In this document: positions 31,860 through 44,448 of the stretch, in pieces | How positions within the stretch are numbered: the first letter of the stretch is position 1 | Layout: the number at the start of each line of letters is the position of its first letter | From: Corticium candelabrum | Taxonomy: Eukaryota > Porifera > Homoscleromorpha > Homosclerophorida > Plakinidae | Length of the DNA stretch: 64,000 nucleotides | Assembly (NCBI RefSeq): GCF_963422355.1 | Contig: NC_085094.1 | Location: forward strand, 952,501-1,016,500 | Direction: 5' to 3' | Translations under genes and position numbers: made by a program | Notes under the pieces: generated by a model | What the model was told of the DNA's origin: nothing | Seen by the model: only the letters and a program-made list of their open reading frames with translations | Databases searched by the model: none

Positions 31860-34186
31860 CAGTGGAGGATACAGGATTTTGAAAAGGGGTTTTCCTATAT
31901 TTAAAAAAGTAGGCGTGTCACAAATGTTAAACAGATTTAAGTATTTTAAAATTCTATACAGTATCTACGTATACATTATAATGCTTTATTACTAATAAAA
32001 TTGAAAAAACTACAGCATTATTTGAACTGAAACATCATATATATTCCAAACTTTAAAATTACAACAATGATGCCAATATTATAATATCATAGTTATTCAG
32101 AAAGTATAAATAGAAGCTTTATCCGTCTAGGATGTAGTTGGTAAATGTTTGTACTAGCTCATTTAGCTTTGCTGGACTCTGTTGGAGTTCCTCACACCTG
32201 TCACGATTAATCTTCATAAGAGAGAGACCGCTAAGCCGATCAGATAGATCGATGGCACGTTTTAATAAGTTTCAGTTGACTGAAACTTCTCTCATTTTCA
32301 CATGACGCTAGAGGAATTGTCAATGCTATCCGTAAAAGAATATTTAAATTCGGAAAAGACGTCGCGTCACAAGCTTCCAAAGTACCTACAAGGTCCTTGG
32401 GCAAATTCGTAGGCTGTCGCTTCCATTTTCGCACAAAAGTACTGTACATGTACTCGTTTGGGAAAAGTGCAGGATGAGGTAAATCAAACTGTAGAAGTTA
32501 ACGGCCTTCAAAAAGATCTTCTGGAATTTTGACTTCATCATCTATACTTTGGCATTGATTTGGCAACAGATGTTGGAGTCCAATACCGTGTAACGGGCTA
32601 TCTAAGAACCTTTCTTTCAATAGAGACAATGCGTGGGATATAAATTCATGTCATGATAGAAAGTAATCCGGTAGTACTCTTCAGGACCAGTCATTTCAAC
32701 GTTGCTGCTATACACTTGTCGTGGATTGGCTCTTGGCTTTGACAATTCAAAGTTCTGTCCATATAGAGGTGTTTTCCAATTCTGTGGTCTCTTCAAAAAA
32801 ATTATACTCTTGATCTGAATAATATCCCGTAAAGCTCTTATATCGGCTATAACATCACAAACTAGAGTGCATGAATACGCACAGGAACACTTGAAGCCCG
32901 CATTTGTAGTCTTGCGCTCAAGCCTCGAAGCGCAGAAAAAAATTCAAGCAAAATTTGAAGCACAGTAAGAAAGAAGAGTGCTGCAGTTGGTAGAAAAACC
33001 CGCTTGCATTTGTAAACGTTTCTCCGTCCCACTTCCAATTGCCACTTTATAGCTTGAAGGCATGCGTGAACGGCAGGAAGCAGTTCAAAAAATACAGCAT
33101 ATGAATCGATGCGTTCAATCCAACGCGTTCGGCATGAGTTTTTTCAGTTTCTTTGCGGTAACGTTAGGGCAGACAAGATCGATGGCTCGTTCTAGATAGC
33201 GCTGTCTTTTGGCCGAAAATCTGAGAAATGGCAATTTCACCAATGCAAGATTTCGTGTTTCTAAATGCCTCAATTTTGCAAGTAGAAACTATTGCGAGAT
33301 TTAACCGATGTGAAGCACAGTGAACACAGATAGCCATTGGAGCTTGTTGTTGTATAATTGCCTTGCAACCAGACTTAGCACCAGCCATATCGGAGCCCCA
33401 TCATAGCATTGGCCGCGCATGTTAGCAACTGGCAAGTCCCAAGTCTCCAGAGTCTTTAAGATTGCGTCTGCAATTGCCTCACCAGTAATCATTTCCACTT
33501 CCAAAAGTCTGTAAAGACCTCTTTGACCTTTCCGTCACTAACGTATCGCAGTACCAGAGACAGCTGCTCCCTGTTCGCAATATCAGTCATCTCCGCCTCG
33601 TCCGCTATGACGGAGTAATACGTTGCTTTTTTTCACTTCGCTTATGATGTCAGACTGAATGCGGTTACCGACGACTTTTATCAGTTCGTTTTGAATGGCC
33701 TTTGATGTATAGCACGCATTCTTAGGAGCATGTTCAAGAGCAACTGCATGCAGTCTTCGGAAACGATGAATGTAGTTGTGGTACATCGGTACGTTTTAGC
33801 ACAATGTCACACTGGTCATCTGACTTAGTTAGTAATTACGTCTCTCACCTTCATGTTTGCCGTTTTTGCAAAAAATGACGTTATTTAGCCACTTTCGATT
33901 TCCGATTCTTTGAACTCATTGGATCCAATACAAGAGACCATGAACTTGGGTTGAATCTCCCTGACTTGTAGCTGTGGTGTAGATTACAGATTGCTTTGAA
34001 ATGCCAGACCAAAGCAAATGATACTGAACGCGATCCAGAGTGCTGTAATTTCTAGTGTAGACCGCATAAAAAGTGCATTTTCTATAGAGTAAATATTAGA
34101 ACTGCAATGTAGACTAGCGTATAGAAGAAGGGTCAGCAAAAGGGGTTTCCACGGAAACCACGGAAACCCCTCTGGACGCGCCACTG
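31860..34186 (-). mobile_element. dead hAT DNA transposon
   Basis: The left end begins CAGTGGAGGATACAGG and the right end on the minus strand begins CAGTGGCGCGTCCAGAGG, the CAGTGGCG start of many hAT elements. The flanking 5 bp are ACCTT and ATCTT, matching at four of five. Inside is a fragmented minus-strand transposase. Length 2.3 kb. Confidence 0.75.
32240..33790 (-). pseudogene. hAT (DUF4371/hATC-type) transposase remnant
   Basis: Reading the minus strand downward, 33786-33583 contains EHAPKNACYTSKAIQNELIK, as in DUF4371-type transposases. Next, 33504-33301 contains ETWDLPVANMRGQCYDGAP and 33388-33164 contains AICVHCASHRLNLAI, the catalytic-core C-x2-H region. At 32449-32240 comes the C-terminal dimerisation motif PLASCENERSFSQLKLIKT. 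The pieces lie in different frames with many stops. Such transposases are often confused with ZMYM/THAP host genes; the broken frames and flanking inverted ends favour a dead transposon. Confidence 0.8.
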
Positions 34187-34953
34187 ATCTTCTCCTTTTG
34201 ACTGCCTATAGTTCACTATCTATCTGTCGTCTGTTTTGTCTGAAAGTTCCATGAGAGTAGCCACCAGACAAGATCTCGGTGCTGCTTGCAAGCCTAACAA
34301 CTGTCCCGTCCCGCTCTCTATTCTCGTACTCCGTAGATCTAGGGCTTTCATCAAAATTTCTCTTTTCTTTCTCTTTTTGAGTACTTTCTTTTTTCGTTAT
34401 ATCCGGTATAACGGGTTTTTTGTTTTGGTGTTAGGAAGAGCTGTTCGTAACTTCCTACACATAATTATCTAGGAAGTTCTGCTGGACTGTACATACGTCA
34501 CTCGATCGATATCTCTACAAAGCCATCTAAGGATATCATTTGTCGCTTTCGTTAATTAACAAACTTCTTTAGAATATGACACACCATGCACTAGGTACAG
34601 ATATAAATTTTGCCGTATGCTGTTCGGAATATCTGTAGCACCGGGAATTTTTCAAATGAGATTGAATCAAGCATTAGAAATCCGACTGGTGTGAATATTA
34701 GAGCGGATGACATTTTTTGGTCGGCAAAGGCAGCACGCAGACGGAAGCAAATGCATGCAGATCACGACAAGAATCTAATCGCTCCTTTATAAGAGTAAAA
34801 GTACTAAACTGAACAAGAAAAAAGATGCTATTGAAAGAAAAAAGTCCGTTAGAACTTATACGGAACATATCATGACTGCAGATGGTGGCAGCGATTCTTC
34901 AAAGATCCAAGCTATTTCTGAAATGGGGTGTACTGTACCGCAAAATGTCAAAA

Positions 34954-35091
<138 letters not shown>

Positions 35092-35699
35092 ATAAACCCT
35101 AGCCATAACCAGCCCATCTCCAAAGATGATGGCATAAACGCGAAAAGAGCAAATCTCTACTCAGTTCATCTTTATCTAGACCAGTTTGTAAATAGGTACT
35201 AGTAATTAACATAGTCTAGACGTGTACAGCGTCCTGAATCCTTCAGTTCTCTTGTCAAACTGCTGCAGCCTGCTTCTTGCTAACCCAGCATCGTCCTACG
35301 CACCATAGACCATCGTTCTACCTTATTAATTAATTCTTTCCACGCTGGAGACCATACAACTTCTTTCCAAGCTGCGCCGCCATTTTCACATGGCTCCGTC
35401 TCCATCGCGGCGCTATAACTGGAAATAGCCGTTTAATCACGAAAATGAGTAGTATACGTTGCAAGCGATCGAAGCACTATACTATATACTTTACAGCGTG
35501 GGAGTAGCGCGGTTGTTCTTCGCAAAGAAACACGCCCTAGACGCTCGCTAATTATAGACGCTGGCTGCATGTGGCATCCCCGTCGACCTGAGATGGTCTA
35601 GAGTGATAATGGCGTTTGAAGATATCGCAGAAGCCAGAAAGGTGGTAGGCCGGAGAGGGTCAAAATCCTTCAAAGCCGACACGCCCAAAGGCTGCCCTG

Positions 35700-35817
<118 letters not shown>

Positions 35818-36877
35818 CAGTCTAGCTTCCTGACACAATAAGAAAGTGGACCATTCAATGATTGTATACCAGTACCTAAGCTTTGAATGTCACACAGGCT
35901 TGCAAAATTGCATTATTCCCATTCTGAACAGAAAAATTCGTTTGCTGTCCGCAGGACCCAATTGTAAACATGTCTTCTAGCCCAACTATCAGCTCCCTAC
36001 TAGCTAACAACTTTCCAAAAGTATATAAAAACATGCCTTTCATCAAACTGTCATAGTAGAACTGTTTGACAGTTAAATTTACCTCTTCTCAATCTGTAGT
36101 AATCCAAATTATTTTGATTTTGTATGCTTTTATATACAATATAGTACAATTTTAGGTATCTATAATTACTGCAACCATGATTGACAATTCTGTTACATAA
36201 TCAGCCAATTTAAATAAATAAGTCACCAAAAGCAAACTGTATCCTACACAAACACTGTATATACACGTATTGAAATATTCCTTCAACAATCCTCTTGTCT
36301 TATAATGAACAGACATCTGAAAAATGGAATGAAAGTAAGAGTTTGTTGCAACCAACATGTCATTACTAAAATTGCTCATAATTTTGGTTCCTGAACCCAC
36401 ATTAGAAATTAACTGGAATGCATTAGTATGTACACTATACTTCCATGCAAGCCCAATTTTAAATATGGCTTCTCTGTTTATAAATTTGCTCTTTGTCCTA
36501 AAAACTTTCACCTAAAAGTTATGACCTAGGTTGATTCACTTTGACTGACAGTGCTTACTACAGGCTGAAACAAATGCCAGTGTCTCTAAAATTCAAAGTT
36601 GAAAATATTTATTAATAGGCCGCTCAAACTACAAGCACCCTTGGCAATGAGTCAGTGTATGATACCTTATCAAATACAAACTAATTAATCGATTAATTGC
36701 CTTCTTGATAATGATTACTGCTTAATTAATTAGTTTACTATAATTTATTGATTGATCAATTGCTTGACAGATGAAGGACTGGTTATTGATTAGACAATAG
36801 ATTGATGTTAATGTTGCTTCACAATACAATTTGCATAACACTACACCTTCTGTTGCGTTTTCTTTGCTCCTTTCCTC

Positions 36878-36879
<2 letters not shown>

Positions 36880-36940
<61 letters not shown>

Positions 36941-36952
36941 CGCGTGTGTGCG
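36880..36952. repeat. (TG)n microsatellite
   Basis: About 70 bp of TG with a CG-rich end. Confidence 0.95.
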
Positions 36953-37213
36953 TTTTTTCATGCATAGAGGAGCTATAGTGCATGTGTACATAGCACACAA
37001 GCTTGAAGCGAAGACTCTGACTGTTACGCTTGCTGCGCTATATGGTCATTATAAACTGCAGATATTATAATAATACAGCTTTCTCAAGGTACGTGCTCCA
37101 GTTTGTACAAAATTCATGTTAGAATATGAAGTTATATGTATGCATGTAGCACATTATAATGATGCTGATAAAATACTCTACGTAGCAATAAGTAGATCTA
37201 TCTTTCAACACAT

Positions 37214-39584
37214 TCATGTTGTCTTGACAATGTTATCTGGCTGACTGCGCATAATAAGAGATACTCGTCGAGATGGCGGCTCTGTTATCTTAAAAACAGA
37301 GTTGTTGCACTCTAATAAGATTTCATGAGTGAAATTATGTCTCAATTCATTCCTAAACGCAACACAACTTAATTTGTTTGTCACCATCATTATACGCTCG
37401 ATCAGTGTATGTAACGTCCATTCTATACTCTAATTCTAATTCAGTCTTAGAGTTCTTTGCAATTACCTAATAAAACCAGTTTGTGGTAAAATAGAAACTA
37501 AAACCCTAACCCTAGAATTAAATACACATTTTCAGAGGTAATATTCATTTCATTAATGAAGTTGAAAATTCCAAGAGGGCACTCATGACGTCCTGTTACC
37601 TTTAGCTAATGTAGTAAGTGGCACTACGCTTATAGCTTTGATAACTAGGTAACCATGGTTAGTTAACCCATTTGTTCATTAAAAACTACAAACAAGTGCA
37701 TTCGCAATAGTCTATCATGTACCGTAGCAATAATGTACCATCATGTAGCCTCAAACTTTTGGTTTGTAAGCATAACAGTATACATACAAGGCAGATTTTG
37801 AACTACATACCATCTTCCTCCTCCTTACCATGAAGTGATCCAAGTCTCGATATATCGTATATATACAGTAGTTACTGCACTAACATCAAGACTATATTAC
37901 TTTTCCTGTATGTAAACCTCATGCAAGATCACACCTTGAGCCATCCAAATCATATGAATAGCAGCAGAATTAAAATCAGCTACCATTAGACATGTGATTA
38001 CTGGTACTACAGAACGCTACGTTAAGCTTCACATGCACATTGCTTTGACATCTCAGTCTCATGCCCACGATTGGCTATAACCATGTTAACTATGTTAACT
38101 GCAATTTTCCAGTGCCTACCCATGGTTTGCCCAACATAGTAAAATAGTTAATGGGGTTTCTATCAACTTATGTAATGTCAATTCTTTTGAGATTGCAAGT
38201 GAAGACCAGCACACATGTTTGTAGCTGATAGTCATGACTACCAAGTGCCTCGTTACATGTATATGTGCATGACATAGCAAACAGCAAGTGAATGCTTACG
38301 GAATTAGAGTAACACACAACTCCCTACACTCTCTTTCAAATTGATTCAACCATAGAGATTCTATAGTGCATTCTGAGAAAAATGCAAATGGTTGCAAAGT
38401 GCTAACCAAGACTCAGGCTGTCAAATCGCTCATCTAACACTACCAGAAATCACACAACTTTCAATGTTCTTTCCAAACATGACACAACTCACAAAAAGAA
38501 TAAATGTGATGTTCTTCAAATATATTAATATCATTGCCTTATATGTAACAGATTTCAATAAACTAAAATTTAGTTTTAAATTTTAAACCTAATTGTAAAT
38601 CAATTAAATGGACGTTCCACACACGTATGTATTCACATTAATAGAACCAAACCTGATAATGTAAAGAGAACGAGGCAAAAGAAGTAATTCTATTTGTTGG
38701 GTTATGTCCTTTTCATGCTGTAATCGCATCACCCTGGTTGACAAGAGACTCAATCCAGCAATAGTAGAACCACAAAACTACACAGTAATCCAAAAATTAG
38801 ATATGTACAAGTGAGAAACACAGCAGTACTACTTTGTGACTATCAATGTGGGGCTTGATGTATCTACACATAAAAACAACTGAAATAGACCACTGAACAA
38901 AATTGAAACAAATCAAAACAAACCCATTATCAGCCAAATCGAGTACATGAACATTCAGTAAAGGATTTCCATCTGCCTGTGAAGAGAATATTTGTCGACT
39001 AAGACGACTAATGACGTTTTTGTTTGTGTCATTCCACGCTGTCTGAGACTTCTCTGTCTCTCTGAAACCATGGATTGCCTGTGCCATTACAAAGTATTAA
39101 GTATATTAATTAATATAATAGTATAGACTACCGATCTAGACAGAAGTGCAGCTGTTGCTATTGAAACTTCAAGGTATACATGCACCTTCAATTGTAGTGA
39201 TTCATAAGATGGAATCATGCAGTAAAACTGATTATTCGCGAACGCACTTACATCATCCCAGTGGTCGTATTCATACCGTTTCCTTCTCAGAGCTCTGTCC
39301 ACTTCAACCATTATTTCTCTCTCTTCATCGTGACTGCAAAATTCAGGTACCACTTCCAGGTGTTTCAACTCCTGGCCTGAAAGTATTAATTTCTTCAAGC
39401 TAAGAGATTTCGTGTAGACTAAGTCTACGTCATCCAAGACGAGTTTACCAAACGCTGAAACGAAACATCAAACTGGCCAGATAGAAATTGAAAAATCTAC
39501 GTGTACAATGACCAGCAGCTAACATTTATTCACACAAACATGAGCAAACTTGTGAGCTAGTCGTCTTCTGAATGCAACGTTCAT
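37214..39584 (-). CDS. ALKBH7: ALKBH7-type mitochondrial 2-oxoglutarate/iron dioxygenase
   Basis: Six minus-strand exons (39584-39536, 39454-39252, 39078-38924, 38863-38833, 38777-38653, 37352-37214) give 233 residues; human ALKBH7 is 221. All phases agree. Landmarks: YEYDHWDD then [27 protein letters not shown] with the iron-binding H141-x-D143, [13 protein letters not shown], and NFTHEIL with the distal iron ligand H197, followed by [10 protein letters not shown] with the Arg pair expected to bind 2-oxoglutarate. The N-terminus [15 protein letters not shown] is Arg-rich and lacks acidic residues, as in a mitochondrial presequence. Known role: a matrix protein linked to programmed necrosis and metabolism. 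Exon 4 is only 31 nt. Exon 1 is the least certain. It is divergent from PSME3IP1, 64 bp away. Confidence 0.92.
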
Positions 39585-39648
39585 TGCGCAGTAACCTATC
39601 CGCTGTTTGCAATCTGGACACCGAGGTTATTAATATAAATATTGCAAA
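39585..39648. promoter_or_regulatory. 64-bp head-to-head intergenic region (bidirectional promoter)
   Basis: Only 64 bp separate the ATG of ALKBH7 (minus) from the ATG of PSME3IP1 (plus), so both 5' UTRs and the core promoter must fit or overlap here, or lie within the first exons. The segment has an AT-rich patch (TATTAATATAAATATTG) next to the PSME3IP1 start. Confidence 0.6.
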
Positions 39649-40889
39649 ATGGATACCGGACATATAAAATCTTTCGTCACTGAGACTGAGATAGAAGAGA
39701 GACGGAAAAGACGGCAGGAAGAATGGGAGAAAGTTCGTAATTCTGATGAACCAGAAAGTCAGCAGTTCATGATCATGCGTTGTCACTTCTACTTAAATTA
39801 CCTAACTAAGAAATTGCTTCTAGTTGTTACATACAATCTTTAGACATTACTAGGTGTGAGTCAATTAAGAATAATATGTGTGGAGTAAGTAACAAAAACA
39901 TTTAATTTTTAATATTAAACAACGTGGCTAGAATAGGTAAATAGTATTATACGATCCCAATTTGTTATCACTCCAAGGTTGTCCTGATGAGACTGATCAG
40001 TGGGATGGCAAGACGCTGTACCAGAGACTGCAAGAGGTAAAAGAAGCTAAAGATCTTGAGTTTGAAGAACAGTTTAAGTTCAGTGAGTGTCTCATGCAGC
40101 AACAGTTGTACCCTTTCTATTGTACCATTCCTATTGTCAATATCTTTCATGCTGATAGAAAATATGATCTACAAAGGTCTTGATGATGATGAAGCAAAGT
40201 TTCTATCTAACGTGTCACAACAAAGAGCAGAAGTTGACAGACAAAGACGAGAAACAGAAAAGAAGTTCCTAGAAGAATGCAGAGTATCCTTGAAGTGTAG
40301 TATATAAGTGTACACAATTTGGTAGGCAAACATTGAAGTTGCATTAGTACGGTTACAGCATGTATCGTATATATGCAATTGAAAGTTACTGTAATTTCTT
40401 CACTCTTCATGGGAAGCAATGGCATTAGCTGATCTTGAGAAGAAAACTGATTCATATGTTGAATTGACTACCATCCAACCAACCAATAGGAAATCACAGC
40501 AGTCTTTGTTGGTAGGAAGCATAAAAAGAAAAGGGTAAGTTGTACAGCTACCAATTGCTATGTCCAATGTAGTGGAGAAGAGAAATAATACTTTTGACTT
40601 TGTTTAATATTGTATTAATTGGTAATGTAAGAGTATAGATAGTGTTATAGCCAATAGTTTACCTAACGATGCTCTAATATTACAGCGAATACAGACAGTT
40701 CTTTTGACACAGACCCAAGCATGCACACACACGTAAACCTGAACTTCAGGTTTATGCACACAGTTGTATACCCTGCAGAACTGGAGGAGCACGGTCTGTA
40801 CTGCAACTGAAGTTTCAAGTGACCAGGCTGCTAGGCTGGCACACTCAACCTTTCACCATATTCAGCATGTGGATGACTGAAGTTGGCAT

Positions 40890-40967
<78 letters not shown>

Positions 40968-41810
40968 CAGTCAACTGTTTTCTGAGTATTTGAAATGTTT
41001 CAATGTTATGGTACAAGTGCAAACCAATTGCCATGTATCACAATATGATATATTAAAACAATCATTAATTATGATTACTAAGAAATATTGATTCTAAGAG
41101 GAAGTTTGCATATTTTGGGATTGGTAATAGTGAACTACTGTTATAGACCAACCAAGAGTACTTTCAAAGTCCATGTCCTTATAATTCTGTAGTAATGCCA
41201 TACCTTAGAAACAGAACATTGGGATTTGCTTAGAGCCATCACTCTTCTATAAAATGGTCAGCCTTGGAATTGAGTTGATTCAGTGGTGTAGGAAGATGTT
41301 CACGAGCAGGGGGTGTACCGTGGATGTCGTCATTAGTAAGCAAAAACTACCTCACTTGCCACATCATAAACAGATTTGCAAAAGTCACAGAAAATGTCAA
41401 TTTCTACACTGAGCGAGGGGTTTCATCCCCCATCCCCTGCTTCCTACACTGGTGGATTGTCAGACACCATCTGGCCACTTTATTTAGGAAATGGCTGGCA
41501 CCCCAATCAGTCATATCTCTCCAGCCAATTTTAGTGCACCTTCTTCATGATGTTTATTCCCGACGACTATCTTGTCTATTGCTTCATTAGCTGATATGGT
41601 GTCTCTTGTGTAGGAAATCCACAGACGTGGCCACTCAATCAGAAAATAAGAAACTATGCACAGAAGGTAAATGACAAGTTCTTTACTTGTCCCTTGAAAG
41701 GTGGTATTCACGTGTATTTAGATTATGTGGATAAAGAGCAAGAGAATGCATACAAAGGCTTAGCTGCACTTGTAGACTATGGAGATGACTCAAGTAGTGA
41801 TGAAGTGTAA
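39649..41810 (+). CDS. PSME3IP1: PSME3IP1 (FAM192A/NIP30) family protein
   Basis: Six exons: 39649-39757, 39978-40082, 40159-40296, 40417-40534, 41614-41666, 41701-41810 (TAA), about 210 residues (human 254). The N-terminus has the family signature SFVTETEIEERRKRRQEEWE, then YQRLQEVKEAKDLEFEEQFK and NMIYKGLDDDEAKFLSNVSQ. The tail ends LVDYGDDSSSDEV, the acidic Ser-rich end typical of the family. Known role: nuclear protein that binds the PA28-gamma proteasome activator. The exon 3/4 junction is the least certain part: donor TGTAGTA and acceptor GGAAG were chosen for phase. The last intron is only 34 nt. It converges with NDUFB9, 110 bp away. Confidence 0.88.
40889..40967. repeat. (CA)n microsatellite
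   Basis: About 78 bp of CA in PSME3IP1 intron 4. Confidence 0.95.
41281..41454. mobile_element. short hAT-like MITE in PSME3IP1 intron 4
   Basis: The left end reads CAGTGGTGTAGGAAG and the right end, on the minus strand, CACCAGTGTAGGAAGCAGGG; GATT stands outside both ends. Both termini are followed internally by a G-rich run, as in the other CAG-ended elements of the window. The exact limits are uncertain by 3 bp. Confidence 0.5.
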
Positions 41811-41920
41811 CTATGGATATACAAGTACATTTGTCATTATATAAATAGCAGTGTACTGTAGTGCGAGGGTAACTATACAAATAGCGACAAGTTCAGAGTT
41901 CAGAATTTTCTATCAGACGA

Positions 41921-42696
41921 TCACCACTGACTTGCTTCTTTATACCATTTCTCCTCCTCAGGAGTCATCACCAGTACCTGTTCCATACAAGCATTACAGA
42001 CAATGTACCTGCTATAGTTCACAGTATTGAACGACTGCTTACATGAGGCGGTGGTGGCATATTCCGCTCCCATTTGCTGCCATCTGGAGCCTCAGGGGCT
42101 AAATCGAAACCAATGAGTTCAGTTTAAATTAGTGGCTAATGAGAAATGTCCATGCCATGTCTGCAGGACCATGCCATGTCTGCAGGACCATGCCATGTCT
42201 AACACAGAAACAGCTAAAGAAGCGACAGAGGATGCCGCCCAATCTGCCTCTCCTAACAGCATATGCCAGCAATATGGACTAGACCACTAAATCATTAGCC
42301 ACTACATCATCTCAACTGACAGCTCACTACCTTATGCACTCAATAATTATTGAATTGAGGAGCACACTGTGCCCATTAATTATGAGAATCAAAAAGATGC
42401 CACGCCCACGCCTCTATAAACTTTCCCTTTCTTGGCAATGGCTAATCATCACTCTTACATGTGTACGGTTCTGGATGCTTGTACTTCTCAAACAGCATCT
42501 CTGCCTCCTCCACTAACGCCACTGCAGTACGAGCATTCGTTTCATTGCGATGTTCATCAAAACGAGCCCTCAATTTAACGGCTTCTTCCCTCCACACACT
42601 ACGGTCTATAGCCCAAGACAAAAGATGTTTCAAACAGCGACGATAGAGCCTTGTCACTCGTTGTCTGTGAGCAATTTGAAACGCCATTTTAACCAT
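41921..42696 (-). CDS. NDUFB9: NDUFB9 (complex I B22, LYR protein), short form
   Basis: Three minus-strand exons (42696-42459, 42098-42043, 41977-41921) give 116 residues with consistent phases. The LYR motif is RVTRLYRRCLKH (L17-Y18-R19), followed by LSWAIDRSVWREEAVKLRAR, a Phe-Asp-Glu-His segment, EEAEMLFEKYKHPEPY, then DGSKWERNMPPPP. Known role: accessory subunit of mitochondrial complex I that binds acyl carrier protein through the LYR fold. The chain stops soon after the PPPP segment and lacks the long C-terminal extension of vertebrate NDUFB9 (about 179 residues), resembling the short plant and fungal B22. ATG codons occur at residues 1 and 4; either could start. Confidence 0.88.
42150..42200. 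repeat. 19-bp tandem repeat, 2.7 copies
   Basis: Unit CCATGCCATGTCTGCAGGA repeated in NDUFB9 intron 1 without mismatch. Confidence 0.9.
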
Positions 42697-43188
42697 CGAC
42701 TGGTGTCCCGTATGTCCAGTCTTGCGGGCACAGCCTACAGTAGTTCCGGCGTTTAGGCAGTCGGCGTACCACGGCTATAGTATGTAGAGAGGGAGCATGT
42801 AGATTTTCGCATCGTCTTACTGCCAACGGAACGTGTCTTCCCCGTTCGGTAGGGATAGAAGCGTGGCACGGTGACAGTGCGTATCGTAGGAGTTACACGG
42901 TACTCTGTACGTATGGGTAAGCTGTACTGTACATATTTTATTAAAATTTCTACATTGCATTAAATTTGCTACTTGTAGTCGTATTCACAATTAGGGATTC
43001 TCCAAACCGGCGGTAAAAACAGTTCAACCGCGCGGTTTCATTACATGGTATGTAGAAGTGGGCACGACAATTACGCTAACTAGCTAATTACTTCTTTACT
43101 GTACTGTCCTTCTTCAAATAAGTAACTAATTCACTCGTGTGCAATAGCACAATGAAAATTGTTGACCTTAGACATGGCTTTGTTCTCA
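42697..43188. other. intergenic between NDUFB9 start and Fox stop
   Basis: I see no coding sequence. A minus-strand AATAAA at 42942-42937, about 250 bp past the forkhead stop codon, is a candidate poly(A) signal for the Fox gene. The NDUFB9 promoter should also lie here. Confidence 0.5.
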
Positions 43189-44448
43189 TCACATGGTTGT
43201 AACTGATTGCTGATAGTGTTGTGGCTGTCCATATAGGTCATGGAAGCTCTGCTTTTTTGAGAATGTATTGTATGAAGAATATTCATTAGGAGGAAATGAA
43301 AGGCAAGTGGAATTTCCTTCTGCATAACTGCCGCCTGTACTGAATGTGCAATTACTGAGAGGAGAGAGGCCATTGAGACTGTAGTGGCCTTGTGCCATTA
43401 TAGTGTCAATACTGAATCGTCGAATGGTTTTGGCAGTTTCTTCATCGCATGCATTCTCTCTGTTGGTATTGTAGATACCTGTATCTGAAATGGGTGAGAC
43501 GAGTGAACTGACTGTGCACGGATTATGTTGTACAGGTGCCTTGACTGTAGTTGTCAGTGGTGACTGAATGACATGAGGTTGGGGACTGCAGAATGCAGGC
43601 TGAAGATCTGTAGAACACCCAGACATAATGACAGGGGCATGGTAGCTTCCACTATGAGGCTGGTGATGCCATCCCAGGGCACTTTCATTGCTTGCAGATA
43701 GATCAGGGGTTTTGTATAGACCTGCAGACATGGAGAGTTGTGTAGGTCTACAGACAACCGGTTGTTGCCAAGTAGAATCCAGCAGTTGTCCAGACTGATG
43801 ATATGGATCACTGTGATGATAAACAGAAGGAGTCAAAGGTGAATACATTTGCAGAGATCCGGGTGCTGGTCCTAGATATGAGAGAAACGGGTCTTGATCA
43901 TTGGGAAGTCGAAGATGTGAAGGTGGGATTCTTCGAATGAATCTTTTTCGACGTCTGAGGAAGCTACCGTTTTTGAACATCTCAGAGCTGTTAGGGTCCA
44001 GAGCCCAGTAGTTGCCCTTGCCAGGATTGGATGCATCTCTTGGAACTTTGACGAAGCAGTCATTCAAGCTGAGATTGTGTCTTATTGAGTTCTGCCAAGA
44101 AGGCCACTTTTTACGATAATACGGAAAATTCTCAATGATAAAGTCACATATTTCCCCCAGTGTTAGTTTCTTGTCTGTCGAGTTAGAGATGGCCATAGAA
44201 ATAAGGGCGATATAGGAGTAGGGTGGTTTGGTAGTCTCGCTTTGATTCTTCTTCTTCTTACCCTTGACATCGCGGTCATAAGCTTTGATAGCTTCCTTGC
44301 AACTGCCTAGTGCCTCAGGGGTAGGAGAGCCACTGTAGCTGTTCTGTTGTAGTAATGACGATTGCTGAACTGCAGAGTTCGAACAAGTTGTGTCTCGACC
44401 CATAGAGAAATGATAGTCAACTGGTGTCGGAAACCCCGGTCGCATCAT
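43189..44448 (-). CDS. forkhead transcription factor, FoxD-like, single exon
   Basis: An uninterrupted 419-codon frame. The forkhead domain spans about residues 74-170: [34 protein letters not shown], the recognition helix [13 protein letters not shown] (118-130), [11 protein letters not shown] and the wing end FLRRRKRF. The combination [23 protein letters not shown] and NPGKGNYW with SFLRRRKRF is closest to FoxD, with FoxE as the alternative. A basic run KGKKKK (62-67) before the domain may be a nuclear signal. The C-terminal 240 residues are Ser/Pro/His/Gln-rich and low in conservation, as in Fox transactivation regions. The lack of introns is usual for several Fox classes. The Met pair at residues 1-2 is the most upstream start in the frame. 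Confidence 0.95.
   Translation of the reverse strand: MMRPGFPTPVDYHFSMGRDTTCSNSAVQQSSLLQQNSYSGSPTPEALGSCKEAIKAYDRDVKGKKKKNQSETTKPPYSYIALISMAISNSTDKKLTLGEICDFIIENFPYYRKKWPSWQNSIRHNLSLNDCFVKVPRDASNPGKGNYWALDPNSSEMFKNGSFLRRRKRFIRRIPPSHLRLPNDQDPFLSYLGPAPGSLQMYSPLTPSVYHHSDPYHQSGQLLDSTWQQPVVCRPTQLSMSAGLYKTPDLSASNESALGWHHQPHSGSYHAPVIMSGCSTDLQPAFCSPQPHVIQSPLTTTVKAPVQHNPCTVSSLVSPISDTGIYNTNRENACDEETAKTIRRFSIDTIMAQGHYSLNGLSPLSNCTFSTGGSYAEGNSTCLSFPPNEYSSYNTFSKKQSFHDLYGQPQHYQQSVTTM

Noticed and set aside
36152..36511. 119-codon minus-strand frame in AT-rich intergenic DNA
   Set aside because: Composition follows the local AT bias and no family motif is visible.
42150..42200. CRISPR-like direct repeats
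   Set aside because: The units are contiguous 19-bp tandem repeats without spacers, in an intron.
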